DNA of 64,000 nt. Source: Alkalinema sp. CACIAM 70d (GTDB taxonomy: Bacteria > Cyanobacteriota > Cyanobacteriia > Leptolyngbyales > Leptolyngbyaceae). Each line of letters opens with the position of its first letter. Within the stretch, counting starts at the first letter, position 1. A model generated the notes under the pieces. That model was given only the letters and a program-made list of their open reading frames with translations. It searched no databases and was not told where the DNA came from. Shown piece after piece: positions 51,245 through 60,132 of this stretch. The stretch is from assembly GCA_002148405.1 (NCBI GenBank), contig MUGG01000073.1:1-64000 (forward strand), given 5' to 3'. The translations under genes were made by a program, and so were the position numbers.

Positions 51245-53820
51245 AGCCGATTCCCCATCACCCGCCTACCCCAAACCACCAACGCATCCGTCGTCCGCCG
51301 CCGAATATCCGCCAAACTCGCCGCATAGCGATCCCACAGCTCCGCAATCTTCACCGTCAGCCGCCGCGCATAATCCACCTGCTCCGCCGTCAAACCTGAC
51401 TTCGCAAACGACTTATTCCACTGATTCATCGCCGCGATCGCATCCGGCTCCAGCCCCTTCACCACCTTATCCGTATAACTCGCCATCCCCGGATCCCCCA
51501 ACAGAAAATGGAAAATCCCATCCTCCGGCAACCCCTCACCCAACGGCACCCGCTCCGGCGCAACCTCCCACCACTTTGCAGTCCCCTTCTTATCCTGCAA
51601 CACCTGCGATCGGCGATACACCTGCCGCCGCGCCCCAATCAACGAATTCCCACAATGCAACTGCAACCCAAACCACGGCACAAACACCTGCTGCGACCCA
51701 GCCCCCGACTCCCCATAGATCGAATTCAGCCACAACGACACCTCCGCCAACTCCATCGCGATCGGATTCTTATCAATCCCAAACACATTGCGATCGGCCA
51801 GCAACATCTTCACCTTCTGCTTTTCGATCGTGATGCGATCGTGCGGAATCCGCTCCCCAAGCTCCTCCTGCTTCCGCTCCAGATAAGCCTCCGCCAACTG
51901 ATCCACCACCTCATTCAAAAACGCCGCACTCCCCATCGCCGGTTCACACACCGTCAACGTCAAAATCTCATCCGCCGTCTTACCCTGCAACAACTCCTTC
52001 AACGCATACTTCACCAAACACTCCGTCAACGACTGCGGCGTATAGTAACTCGCACTCTTAATGCGATCGCGCCCCGCCAACCGAAACAAAAACTTCCCCT
52101 TTTCATGCATCCGCACCCGACCCGTCTCCGGATCAATCACCAACTCCTCCTGCTTAAACTCCTCCAACCGCGCCAACGGCACAAAATACCCAACCTCTAA
52201 ATCACTCCGCGTTTCCACCTTGCCCTTTTTAGCAGACTTTCTAGCATCCTCATCTTCATCCCCGTCCCCATCATCGCCAGCATTGCCCTTACCACCCTTC
52301 GCAGGCTGCACCTCATACAAATCCTCCTCCGCAAAAAACGCCGACAAACTCAGCAAACCCTCATACACCTCACCCAATTGGTTCACCCCCAACTGCGCAT
52401 AACTAATCCGCCCCCGCCGCTTCTTACCCGGCCCCTTGGACTGAGCACGCGACAACGACATCAACTCCAACACCCGCCGCAACACCCCATTGCGAAACTT
52501 CACCCGATTTAATAACGGCGTCCGATCGGGATCAAACAAATGACTCTTCAACGCAGGCAACCGAAACGTATTGTGAATCGCTTCTTCCGGATTAGCTTCC
52601 TGATTAGCAGCGCGATCGCCCAAATCGATCGCACTAAAATCGATCGCACTCTGCAATTCCTTCACCGCCGGATACCCTTCCCACAGCAGCTTAAACAACC
52701 GCCGGATACAAGTATCGATAAAATACCCCTCCGCATCCCCTTCCGTCACCAACTCCACCTGCTCCAAATCCCGCAGGCTCTCCAAACTGTACCCCTCCCG
52801 ATACACATCCGAATTCAGCGGCGCATAGCCCAACTCTGGTCGCGCCTCAATGTAAAACACAAACAGCAAGCGATAGACCCAGCGCAAACACTCCACCTTC
52901 AACTGCGTCGGATCAGTCTCCTGCTCCCCTTCAGCCCGTTGTTGCTCCGTCGAAAAAACCCGCTTCTTCGCCACATCCTTACGGTAATAGATCACCTCAT
53001 TGCCCAAAAGCTCGATCGCCTCCCGCAACGCAAACTTCAAATCCTCAGAAACACTATAAGTATGCCGATGACTATTCTCATCCAACGTATCCAGCAACGC
53101 ACTGCCTTCACTAGGACAAGTATGCTCCCGATGCAACAACGTCGCCATCGCTAACAACGCATCCCCATCCCGCTCCCCCAACAACTCCAACAAATCAAAC
53201 CGCAACAGCCGCGATGCATTCCACTTATAGCGATCGACCAGCACAATCTGATCCAAACTCACCAAAATTACCCAACGCGGCGGCGTATCCATCGCAAACA
53301 CCGCATCACTCAAAACCTCCTCCAAACTTCCCTGCACCACATCCGGCGCATCCTCCGTCAGCAAATCCTGGTACTGCACCGCCGCCAGTCCTAACGACAA
53401 TACATCCGCTGGCTCATCCACAGCCAGATTAACCCCCTCAATTACCCAAAGTTGCGGCTGTCCATGCTGTTGTGAACTGGGGCGACACACCTCACCCACG
53501 ATCGGCAACACCTGATCCTCCGCCACTAGCTTCAACTGTGGCTGCCACTCATACCCCAAAATCGTGAGCAACTTCTCCACAAATTCTCGCTGCAAGCCCA
53601 ACTGCTCCTCCAGATCCAGCGCCCGAATCGCCCGATCGCGCAACTTAAAATAATCCTGTCGCAACGCCGCAATCTGGCGATCGGGCCTTTTCTCATCCCC
53701 AGCCTCCTCGGCGACCTCATTCCAGCGTTGCCCAACTTGTTTAATATCTTCCTTAAAAATTGCATCTAGATAGTGCGCTGAGTAGAACTCATTCTCATTC
53801 GCAATTCCAATTAAAGCCAT
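51223..53820 (-). CDS. Adenine-specific DNA methylase, N-terminal part (SAM-binding motif)
   Basis: The protein is 865 aa. The SAM-binding motif I is CEPAMGSAAFLNEV at about 624-637, with the partner segment ADRNVFGIDKNPIAMELAEV about 40 residues on. The N-terminal 450 residues (LREAIELLGNEVIYYRKDVA, YIEARPELGYAPLN, QLGEVYEGLLSLSAFF) are as in large Eco57I/DrmMI-type enzymes. The final 15 residues (RRVMGNRLCRRRWK) look out of frame, supporting a frameshift before the stop at 51223. It overlaps the C-terminal part by 22 bases. Its ATG overlaps the stop of the SNF2 helicase gene (TAATG), so expression is coupled. It would methylate adenine in host DNA so that the system tells self from non-self; this role is inferred from DISARM. 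Confidence 0.82.
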   Translation of the reverse strand: MALIGIANENEFYSAHYLDAIFKEDIKQVGQRWNEVAEEAGDEKRPDRQIAALRQDYFKLRDRAIRALDLEEQLGLQREFVEKLLTILGYEWQPQLKLVAEDQVLPIVGEVCRPSSQQHGQPQLWVIEGVNLAVDEPADVLSLGLAAVQYQDLLTEDAPDVVQGSLEEVLSDAVFAMDTPPRWVILVSLDQIVLVDRYKWNASRLLRFDLLELLGERDGDALLAMATLLHREHTCPSEGSALLDTLDENSHRHTYSVSEDLKFALREAIELLGNEVIYYRKDVAKKRVFSTEQQRAEGEQETDPTQLKVECLRWVYRLLFVFYIEARPELGYAPLNSDVYREGYSLESLRDLEQVELVTEGDAEGYFIDTCIRRLFKLLWEGYPAVKELQSAIDFSAIDLGDRAANQEANPEEAIHNTFRLPALKSHLFDPDRTPLLNRVKFRNGVLRRVLELMSLSRAQSKGPGKKRRGRISYAQLGVNQLGEVYEGLLSLSAFFAEEDLYEVQPAKGGKGNAGDDGDGDEDEDARKSAKKGKVETRSDLEVGYFVPLARLEEFKQEELVIDPETGRVRMHEKGKFLFRLAGRDRIKSASYYTPQSLTECLVKYALKELLQGKTADEILTLTVCEPAMGSAAFLNEVVDQLAEAYLERKQEELGERIPHDRITIEKQKVKMLLADRNVFGIDKNPIAMELAEVSLWLNSIYGESGAGSQQVFVPWFGLQLHCGNSLIGARRQVYRRSQVLQDKKGTAKWWEVAPERVPLGEGLPEDGIFHFLLGDPGMASYTDKVVKGLEPDAIAAMNQWNKSFAKSGLTAEQVDYARRLTVKIAELWDRYAASLADIRRRTTDALVVWGRRVMGNRLCRRRWK

Positions 53821-56717
53821 TAGTCTACCCTCCGCAATACTGTAACCAATTTGATAAAAGGTGTGGATTCCGTTGCCATCGACAGCTCAACCCATTCTCG
53901 ATAATCTCGGAAAATTCGTTCCGTTCGATCCTCCTGCTGTCGTTTTCGCTGTTGTTGAATCGTTCGATCTGCCACCGTCCCAAACTGCAATTGCAACTGT
54001 TCCAAATGCTGTCCCTTCAATCGTTCCAACCGTTCACGATACTCTTCTAACTGCGGTTGGAGTTGTCGCTGAAATAGCGATCGTTGATCTTGCAAATAAT
54101 CCCTCGCCATCTGTACTGCCTTCTCTCGCATTCTCTCCAATGCTTCGAGATCTAGCTTTAGCGCCCCTGGATTAGGAATGTCCTGTCGCCCTAATTTTGT
54201 CCTAGCTAGAGTTTCCGCAAACGGCTCCATGCCCTCAAACTTACCTTGCTTAAACACCGCCGCCACCCAGCGATTCAGCACAGGCACTCCCCGCCGATTC
54301 GGGAAACTACCCAACATGACAAACAGCGTCTCATCGATCGCTAATCCCTCTGAAACCAGCATCACCGGAGCCTGATGCCGCCCAAACCGAAACGCACAGC
54401 GATCGACCGCCCACTCCACCACCGGATGCAAATCCCAGAGATATTCCTTTTGCGGCCAACTGCTCTCTAGCTTCCGTGCCGCTGCCATTGCCTGCATCAC
54501 TTCCTGGGGACTGTCTGTTAAATAGGTCAGTCGCTTTTCCTGGGGCTGTAATTCCTTCGGCAACCGCTGATAACGCCGCTCCAAATCCTTCGGCAACTTC
54601 AGTTCTATAAACCGCTCCGACTCATTAATATTCAAATTTTCCGGTGGTAACTCCAACGATCGCAACGCCTGTGCGGTAAATTCAAACGTTGAAAATAACT
54701 GCATAAGCACCCCCGTTTCCGCCTGGGGAATTTCCTGCCCCGCGATCGTTGCGGCAAAGCTATCCGGATTTTCAAACCAATCAAAAATATCCGTCTCCCC
54801 ACCCGTCGCCGCCGTCCGATCGAGCTGGGCCGAAAAATCATCGGCACTCATCCCAGCTTCGATCGCGGTAGCCGTTACTGCCTCTTCCTGGGCTGCATCA
54901 AACACCCCCATAAATACAGATGGATCGCCAATATTCTGAATTGCCTGTTCATCCTTATTCAGCAACACCTGCACAATCCGCTCCACCTCATCCATGCGCT
55001 CAATCCGCGATCGCGTCAGCAGATAGCGAATCTCTGGCTGCCGCGTTTGACCATAGCGATCGATCCGGCCATTCCGTTGCTGCAAGGTCATCAGCGACCA
55101 GGGAATATCAAAGTGAATCAACTTATGGCTCAGGTAATGCAGGTTCAACCCCTCCGAAGCCACCTCCGTCGCAATCAACACCCGCACCTTCGCGCTTTCC
55201 TGCCCAAAGGCTTCCACCACTTGGTTTTGCTCCACATCCGCCATACCCCCATCCAGCACCACGATCGCCTCTGGCTTCAGCTTCAAGTCCTCTGCTAAAT
55301 GCTGCTTCAGAAATCGCAGTGTTTCCAGCCGCCCCGTAAAGATGACCAAGCGATCCGTCGCATCCTTGCCCGTCCAGCCAAAATCCTTACGAATCAATTG
55401 CAGTAGCCGTTGGTACTTGGAAAATGCGGCCCCATCAACCTGTAAGAGGCGCGATCGTAATTCCGCCAATTCATCCACAGTTTCCGCCATTCCAGGGTCA
55501 TCCCCCAGCCGCTTCAGCCGATTCTCCACCGTCTCCAAGCAGGCCATCGGACTTGACAGCATCGCCTTCAGCAACGTCGTCTTGAACAGTTGCTCTCCCT
55601 TACGCCGACCATCAATCCCCACTAACCTCAGCCCATCCAAACATTCCAGCACCCGCTCCTCAGCACCACTAGCCTGCGCTTCCACAGGTTCCACATTCCG
55701 CTCTGGTACATGCTGCCGCAAATCATTCAGCACATCCTTCTTAAAGCGCCGCACATAGAGGTCGCGAATATCCTCCTTTGTGTACTTCGACTCATTGGCG
55801 ATCGCCGTAGGATCCAACATATTCATCAAGCTGGCAAAGCTCTCCGGGCGGCCATCATGGGGCGTTGCTGACAGCAAAATCAACGTATCCGATCGGGTTG
55901 CCAACCGTTCCGCCAGCTTGGCCCGCTGGGAAGCTCCCTGCCCCTTACCCCGCCGCGCCACATTATGCGCCTCATCAATCACAATAATGTCCCAGTAGGC
56001 TTGCTCCAGATAGCTGCGATATTCCCGGTCTTGCTTCAGCGTATCGACAGAAATGATGCTGCGATCGTAGTAGTGAAAGGGATTATGGTTGCCAGGAATT
56101 TGGGTGCGAATGCGCTGAATTGCCTGGGAATCCAGTCGTGCCAAGGGAATCGTAAAGCGGCTCCAAAACTCCTTCTGAAACTGCGTCATCATCGACTTGG
56201 TGGTAATCACCAGAATCCGTCGTCCCCGCCCCCGCCGCATCAACTCCGCACACAAAATCCCACATTCCAGCGTCTTCCCTAAACCCACCGCATCCGCAAT
56301 CAGGATCCGCTGCCGAGGAGCCGCCAATGCCTTACTTGCAGGCCAAAGCTGGTAAGGCATCACATCCATCGCCGCCCGCTGTCCCAGATAAATCCTGGCA
56401 TCATCCGGCACCGTCTGCCGCAGGCTGGCTTCTAGAAACAGCAAACTATGGCGATACCCCGGTGAAGTGTCTGCAACCAGCTTCGTCTCTTCAGGCCGCA
56501 GCACCTCAAGGTCAGTCTCTAGTTCCTGGATAAACCGCGCTGTCCGTCCTCGGATGAACTCTGAAACCCCGATCGCTTCAATGATCGTACCGCCATCGGA
56601 CGATCGGGCAGTGGCTTTTACCAACCACTCCGCATCTCGACACAAAATCCGAGCACCAGGGGCTATTTGCCCCATCACTTCCGCCGCACTGTATCCCACA
56701 CGAGACTTGGCCATCAT
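53820..56717 (-). CDS. SNF2/RapA-like helicase (DrmD-like)
   Basis: The protein is 965 aa. Superfamily 2 SNF2-type motifs: Walker A at 143-149 (AVGLGKT), then VITTKSMMTQFQKEFW, DEAH at 248-251 (VIDEAHNVARRG), LLSATPHDGRPE, and in the second lobe VIFTGRLETLRFL, VLIATEVASEGLNLHYLSH and QQRNGRIDRYGQTRQP. A long C-terminal helical region (about 750-950) has QLQPQLEEYRERLERLKG-type coiled coil. This is the DrmD kind of helicase found with a methylase in DISARM class 1, but also resembles RapA-type proteins outside defence. It is the first gene of the minus-strand island. The start is the ATG at 56717 or 56714. Confidence 0.86.
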   Translation of the reverse strand: MMAKSRVGYSAAEVMGQIAPGARILCRDAEWLVKATARSSDGGTIIEAIGVSEFIRGRTARFIQELETDLEVLRPEETKLVADTSPGYRHSLLFLEASLRQTVPDDARIYLGQRAAMDVMPYQLWPASKALAAPRQRILIADAVGLGKTLECGILCAELMRRGRGRRILVITTKSMMTQFQKEFWSRFTIPLARLDSQAIQRIRTQIPGNHNPFHYYDRSIISVDTLKQDREYRSYLEQAYWDIIVIDEAHNVARRGKGQGASQRAKLAERLATRSDTLILLSATPHDGRPESFASLMNMLDPTAIANESKYTKEDIRDLYVRRFKKDVLNDLRQHVPERNVEPVEAQASGAEERVLECLDGLRLVGIDGRRKGEQLFKTTLLKAMLSSPMACLETVENRLKRLGDDPGMAETVDELAELRSRLLQVDGAAFSKYQRLLQLIRKDFGWTGKDATDRLVIFTGRLETLRFLKQHLAEDLKLKPEAIVVLDGGMADVEQNQVVEAFGQESAKVRVLIATEVASEGLNLHYLSHKLIHFDIPWSLMTLQQRNGRIDRYGQTRQPEIRYLLTRSRIERMDEVERIVQVLLNKDEQAIQNIGDPSVFMGVFDAAQEEAVTATAIEAGMSADDFSAQLDRTAATGGETDIFDWFENPDSFAATIAGQEIPQAETGVLMQLFSTFEFTAQALRSLELPPENLNINESERFIELKLPKDLERRYQRLPKELQPQEKRLTYLTDSPQEVMQAMAAARKLESSWPQKEYLWDLHPVVEWAVDRCAFRFGRHQAPVMLVSEGLAIDETLFVMLGSFPNRRGVPVLNRWVAAVFKQGKFEGMEPFAETLARTKLGRQDIPNPGALKLDLEALERMREKAVQMARDYLQDQRSLFQRQLQPQLEEYRERLERLKGQHLEQLQLQFGTVADRTIQQQRKRQQEDRTERIFRDYREWVELSMATESTPFIKLVTVLRRVD

Positions 56718-56964
56718 TGCCGCCCCATCACTTCAAGCAATTTTCTTGTCTAGCGCCAATATTTCAGCACAAAATTCAGATTAGTGATCAGGGAAAGCAG
56801 AGGATTTCATGCATCATCATCATTTAACCGTAAAGTGCATAACTAGAAGGATGCCATCCAACGGCTGAAGAGATTCCATCATTTCCACCAAGCACAGCCC
56901 GTGGTATGCTTCTTTGCCTGTAATCAAGCTTTTCCTGGGTCTAATCTACTACAGTCCCCCATCG

Positions 56965-57270
56965 TAACAACACAGGCAAATCCTCACCGAAGGAAACCGC
57001 CATTGCAGACCATCAACTCTCCACTCAGATATTGCCAACCTACCGCTCGACCAGTAGCAAGATCGCCTTCATTTCGATCGATGACTCTGAAAAAGCGTTG
57101 CCATTCATTAACAAGCAAAAATTGGCGATTTCTTTCTCGGAAAGACTGCTGCTGCGGAGTATCTCCCACATCGCATCACTGAATGAGAAAAACTCTGCAA
57201 TCATAATGTAGATTGAGCCACCTCACCCTGGGAAATAGTGATGGATGAATGATTTCTGATTAGATCATTA
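56965..57270 (+). pseudogene. Decayed partial copy of the 31243-32403 TPR gene and its 3' flank
   Basis: Blocks match the other gene in the same order and strand. AACACAGGCAAATCCTC comes first, then GAAACCGCCATTGCAGAC, TGAAAAAGCGTTGC, ATTTCTTTCT and CGCATCACTGA. After the stop region AATAGTGATGGATGAATGAT also matches. At least two internal deletions remove about 150-200 bases each relative to 31805-32400, and frames are broken. It lies between the SNF2 gene start and the 3' end of the conjugation genes. No gene is seen in 56718-56964. Confidence 0.8.
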
Positions 57271-57277
57271 CTTATAA

Positions 57278-57727
57278 TTAAATGGTGGATGAGACCTGAA
57301 CACCGACATAACGCGGATTACTGCTGTGAACAATATCAAAGGTGTAGAGCCGATTCTGCCCCGTAGAATCCACTGTTTGCACCACCAGGTTTGTTACAGG
57401 TGTAGTAGTCGCTCCCGGAAAGTGAAGCGGTTGAATCACTCTCAAGAAAACCGTTTTTGCCCGCCCAGTCTCTAAATCAGCATCAGTGCTGTAGACCAGC
57501 CTGGAAGCATCTGCAAGCAGAATGTAGGTGATCTTCTCATCGGTCTGGCTAAAACTGATCGAAGTTGCCCGTCCAGGTGCTACCTGAACTTGCACGACAT
57601 CAGTTGTCGCTCTGGTGCGATCGACAACTTGATAGGCTGAAGTTTGGGCCTGCGCGGACAACATAGGCAATGCTAAAGCAATTAGCAACGCTGCACTGAC
57701 AGAAGTCAAAGCAGAAAATCGTTTCAT
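57278..57727 (-). CDS. VirB9/TraK-like exported protein
   Basis: The protein is 149 aa with a signal peptide (MKRFSALTSVSAALLIALAL to about SAQAQ). The mature part is beta-rich: VVQVQVAPGRATSISFSQTD, EKITYILLADASRLVYSTDA, PLHFPGATTTPVTNLVVQTV and NRLYTFDIV. This resembles the N-terminal domain of VirB9/TraK/TrbG. Its length is short and the C-terminal domain is missing, so the assignment is tentative. The start overlaps the VirB10-like stop (ATGA), and it is the last gene of the transfer operon. It would form part of the outer-membrane core of the secretion channel. Confidence 0.55.
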   Translation of the reverse strand: MKRFSALTSVSAALLIALALPMLSAQAQTSAYQVVDRTRATTDVVQVQVAPGRATSISFSQTDEKITYILLADASRLVYSTDADLETGRAKTVFLRVIQPLHFPGATTTPVTNLVVQTVDSTGQNRLYTFDIVHSSNPRYVGVQVSSTI

Positions 57728-59388
57728 CGGTTTACCCTCAAAAAACTATTGACTACCACAGAAACTTCAGTTCCCTCAGAAACAAACTGCACATTCGGTC
57801 GTTGCAGAAGCTCTTGCATATTTTGGTCAGAGCGACGAGACATTCGTTCAACAATGGGATTGAAGAACCCTTCTAAGGCAGCCGCCCAAATTTGCGGTTC
57901 AGCATTGGTCGTAATCACACTCTGATTAAAGTTACCGCCCGATGTAGTGGTGCTGGACTGGGTACGAGGTTGATTGATAAGGGTTCCCACCCGACCCAGG
58001 CTGTTGAGTAAACCCATCAACAAGTCTTGACGAGCAATGTCGGAGCCTACATCGTTCAGCTTCTGGGCAATCAAGGGACGGTTGTCCTGACCTCTAATTT
58101 GAAGGCTATCAACCGGTAAAGTTTGCTGACGGATCTGCCCAAAACGATCGCGGTACACAACGGCAATAGCGCTTGCCGACACTAAATTATTGCCCCGTCC
58201 AACAGAATAGGTGCGAACAACCAAAATCGTACCACCTGGAAGCGCCACTGTACCATCCGTGGATTTCATAGCTTCCGTCAACTGCACGACAAACCGATTT
58301 TCCTGGGAAGACCTTGTCCCAGCCGCCGCGTTGTTTCCCCCTTCATCCCAAATCATTGGCAGGATGACTCTGGCTTTAGTAGAGGTTCCAAGCGCCACCT
58401 CTCGGAATTCACCCAGGTGCTGACCCAGTTGGCTCACCGGGGTACGTTTCAGGATGCCAAGCATACCAGGATTCCTATCAGCGCTCAGTGCAGAACCGGA
58501 GCCTGTAAGCGAAGCCGCCTCAAAAGACCCAGAAGTCGCATCGCGACCGGGCACTCTGTCAGACAACCCTATTTCCGTTGCCCCAATCGAGACGACAGGA
58601 ATCACGGGATTGGGCTGCGTTGCCAGAGAAGCTGGATCAGATGGGGTATTAACAGCCGTCCTCGAAGGCTCCGTTGTGCCGGAACTGACCCGCAACTGTC
58701 CAACATTTGCCAGTTGTGCCCAACGCTGAAACGGATCAACCCTCTCTATGGGTTGAATCCTTTCAGGGGGAGCCACTGGCGATCGCACTACCCCAGGCTC
58801 GGGCCGAGAAACTACTACAGGCGGAGATGCGGCGACTGGAACCGATGCAGGGACTGGCGATCGTACCGGGGGCCGGGGGGAAGCTGGCGATCGAGGTGTA
58901 ACCATAGACGTAGGCTGAAGTTGTCGCTGCTGATCTTGAAAGGCTAGACGGCTTTTTAGCTCAGCCGTCTCATCAAACGGTGTCGGCATTGGTGGCGTTG
59001 ACATTGGCGACTGAGTCCCTTGTCGGATTGGTGTACGGGGTTGAAGGAAGCCAAACCAAAATACTGCTCCAGCGCCCATGACTGTTCCAACCACTGCTAC
59101 AACAGCACCCAAGCGAATGCTGGCACGTTCTGCCAAAGGGCGCTTTACCGCTCCCTCCTGATCTTGCTTTAGCCGATACTCCTCTGAAATGAGTTGCGGA
59201 GTTGCAGGATTAAAGCCCGCTAGCTGCTGTTCCTCTTCTGGGGTCAGTTCATCCTCATCCTGGAATTCAGTCAGCCTAGAGGTTAGAGAGGTTTTACTAT
59301 TTCTGTTTGCAGGATGAACCGAATCTGAAAGCGTCTGAGAAACTTCATCAAATGCATAAGATTCAAATTTTTGATTTGCATTCGTCAT
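57724..59388 (-). CDS. virB10: VirB10/TrbI-like protein
   Basis: The ATG at 59388 (MTNANQKFESYAFDEVSQTL) has an AGG site; an upstream start at 59433 would overlap the previous gene. The product is 554 aa. The N-terminal ~85 residues are cytoplasmic, with an acidic EFQDEDELTPEEEQQ. One membrane helix (about 90-115, LGAVVAVVGTVMGAGAVFWF) and a long Pro-rich periplasmic linker (about 120-230) follow. The C-terminal part (about 320-500) has the VirB10 pattern: ALGTSTKARVILPMIWD, FVVQLTEAMKSTDGTVALPG and SASAIAVVYRDRFGQIRQQT. It would bridge the inner and outer membranes in a conjugation apparatus. Confidence 0.75.
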   Translation of the reverse strand: MTNANQKFESYAFDEVSQTLSDSVHPANRNSKTSLTSRLTEFQDEDELTPEEEQQLAGFNPATPQLISEEYRLKQDQEGAVKRPLAERASIRLGAVVAVVGTVMGAGAVFWFGFLQPRTPIRQGTQSPMSTPPMPTPFDETAELKSRLAFQDQQRQLQPTSMVTPRSPASPRPPVRSPVPASVPVAASPPVVVSRPEPGVVRSPVAPPERIQPIERVDPFQRWAQLANVGQLRVSSGTTEPSRTAVNTPSDPASLATQPNPVIPVVSIGATEIGLSDRVPGRDATSGSFEAASLTGSGSALSADRNPGMLGILKRTPVSQLGQHLGEFREVALGTSTKARVILPMIWDEGGNNAAAGTRSSQENRFVVQLTEAMKSTDGTVALPGGTILVVRTYSVGRGNNLVSASAIAVVYRDRFGQIRQQTLPVDSLQIRGQDNRPLIAQKLNDVGSDIARQDLLMGLLNSLGRVGTLINQPRTQSSTTTSGGNFNQSVITTNAEPQIWAAALEGFFNPIVERMSRRSDQNMQELLQRPNVQFVSEGTEVSVVVNSFLRVNR

Positions 59389-59404
59389 GTTTATCCTCGC
59401 TATA

Positions 59405-60130
59405 CTACCGCTGTTGTTGAGGGTTAAACTCAACGATTCGGATAATTTGCAATCCAGCAGCGCGCATTTCGTAGATTTTGCGTTCTACTAACGGTGCGTC
59501 TGCTCCAAGGGGAGATCGCGGTACCTCCACTGCCTGCAATGTAAACGTGCGATTGAAGGGAATCCGCTCATCCCTCCCCGTGGTTCGATCGATTAGCACC
59601 CGCGTCGCCACCAGATCCACTTCCCATTCTCCAGGTCGAATTTCTCTCGGTTCCGATAGGTAGGAAACGATCGTCGTACTCCGAATTTGCCCCGAAAAGA
59701 ATGTAGACGGAACTAATTCAGCAATCTTAGGCAGTGATGCCTTGGCAAACTCTGATTCCAGCATTAAAGAAGCAAACCAGGTATTGGTCGGAATTCGTTT
59801 ATTACTACCAACTCGAACCCCTTGATCGGGTTTATCCATCCCAGGGAGCTTGTCATCCCAATTAAAGGTCAGCGTCGTCCAATCACTCACAACTTTTTGA
59901 ATGACCGCTGGGTAGCGCCAATTCTGCTCCTGCTCTGAGACATAAATCGTTTCACCGTTCACCAATTGAGCAAATGTAGTCTTTCGTGCAGCAATTCGGT
60001 TCACTCGAAACGCAGTGAATAAGGTCAAAACAAAAATCAAGCTGTTGAAGGCAGTCAGGCAAATGAAACACACTGCCAGCCAATTCTTTGCTTCAGGCAG
60101 AAGTGGGGCTTGAAGCCGTTTAATCTGCAT
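59405..60130 (-). CDS. VirB8-like inner-membrane protein
   Basis: The protein is 241 aa. A short cytoplasmic start (MQIKRLQAPLLPEAKNW) is followed by one membrane helix (about 18-45, LAVCFICLTAFNSLIFVLTL). The rest is a periplasmic domain with beta strands (TWFASLMLESEFAKASLPKI, IRSTTIVSYLSEPREIRPGE, WEVDLVATRVLIDRTTGRDE, IPFNRTFTLQAVEVP). Topology, size and place between VirB6- and VirB10-like genes match VirB8/TraE. Sequence similarity alone is weak. It starts 2 bases after the VirB6-like gene. The expected role is nucleating assembly of the channel. Confidence 0.6.
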   Translation of the reverse strand: MQIKRLQAPLLPEAKNWLAVCFICLTAFNSLIFVLTLFTAFRVNRIAARKTTFAQLVNGETIYVSEQEQNWRYPAVIQKVVSDWTTLTFNWDDKLPGMDKPDQGVRVGSNKRIPTNTWFASLMLESEFAKASLPKIAELVPSTFFSGQIRSTTIVSYLSEPREIRPGEWEVDLVATRVLIDRTTGRDERIPFNRTFTLQAVEVPRSPLGADAPLVERKIYEMRAAGLQIIRIVEFNPQQQR

Positions 60131-60132
60131 AA

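Noticed and set aside
50576..51328. A 250-codon plus-strand frame rich in Pro, His, Gln and Arg
   Set aside because: It is antisense to the methylase C-terminal gene in GC-skewed DNA; its composition is typical of a shadow frame.
51508..52200. A 230-codon plus-strand frame
   Set aside because: Antisense to the methylase N-terminal gene, with low-complexity Arg/Leu/Gln/Pro composition and no family.
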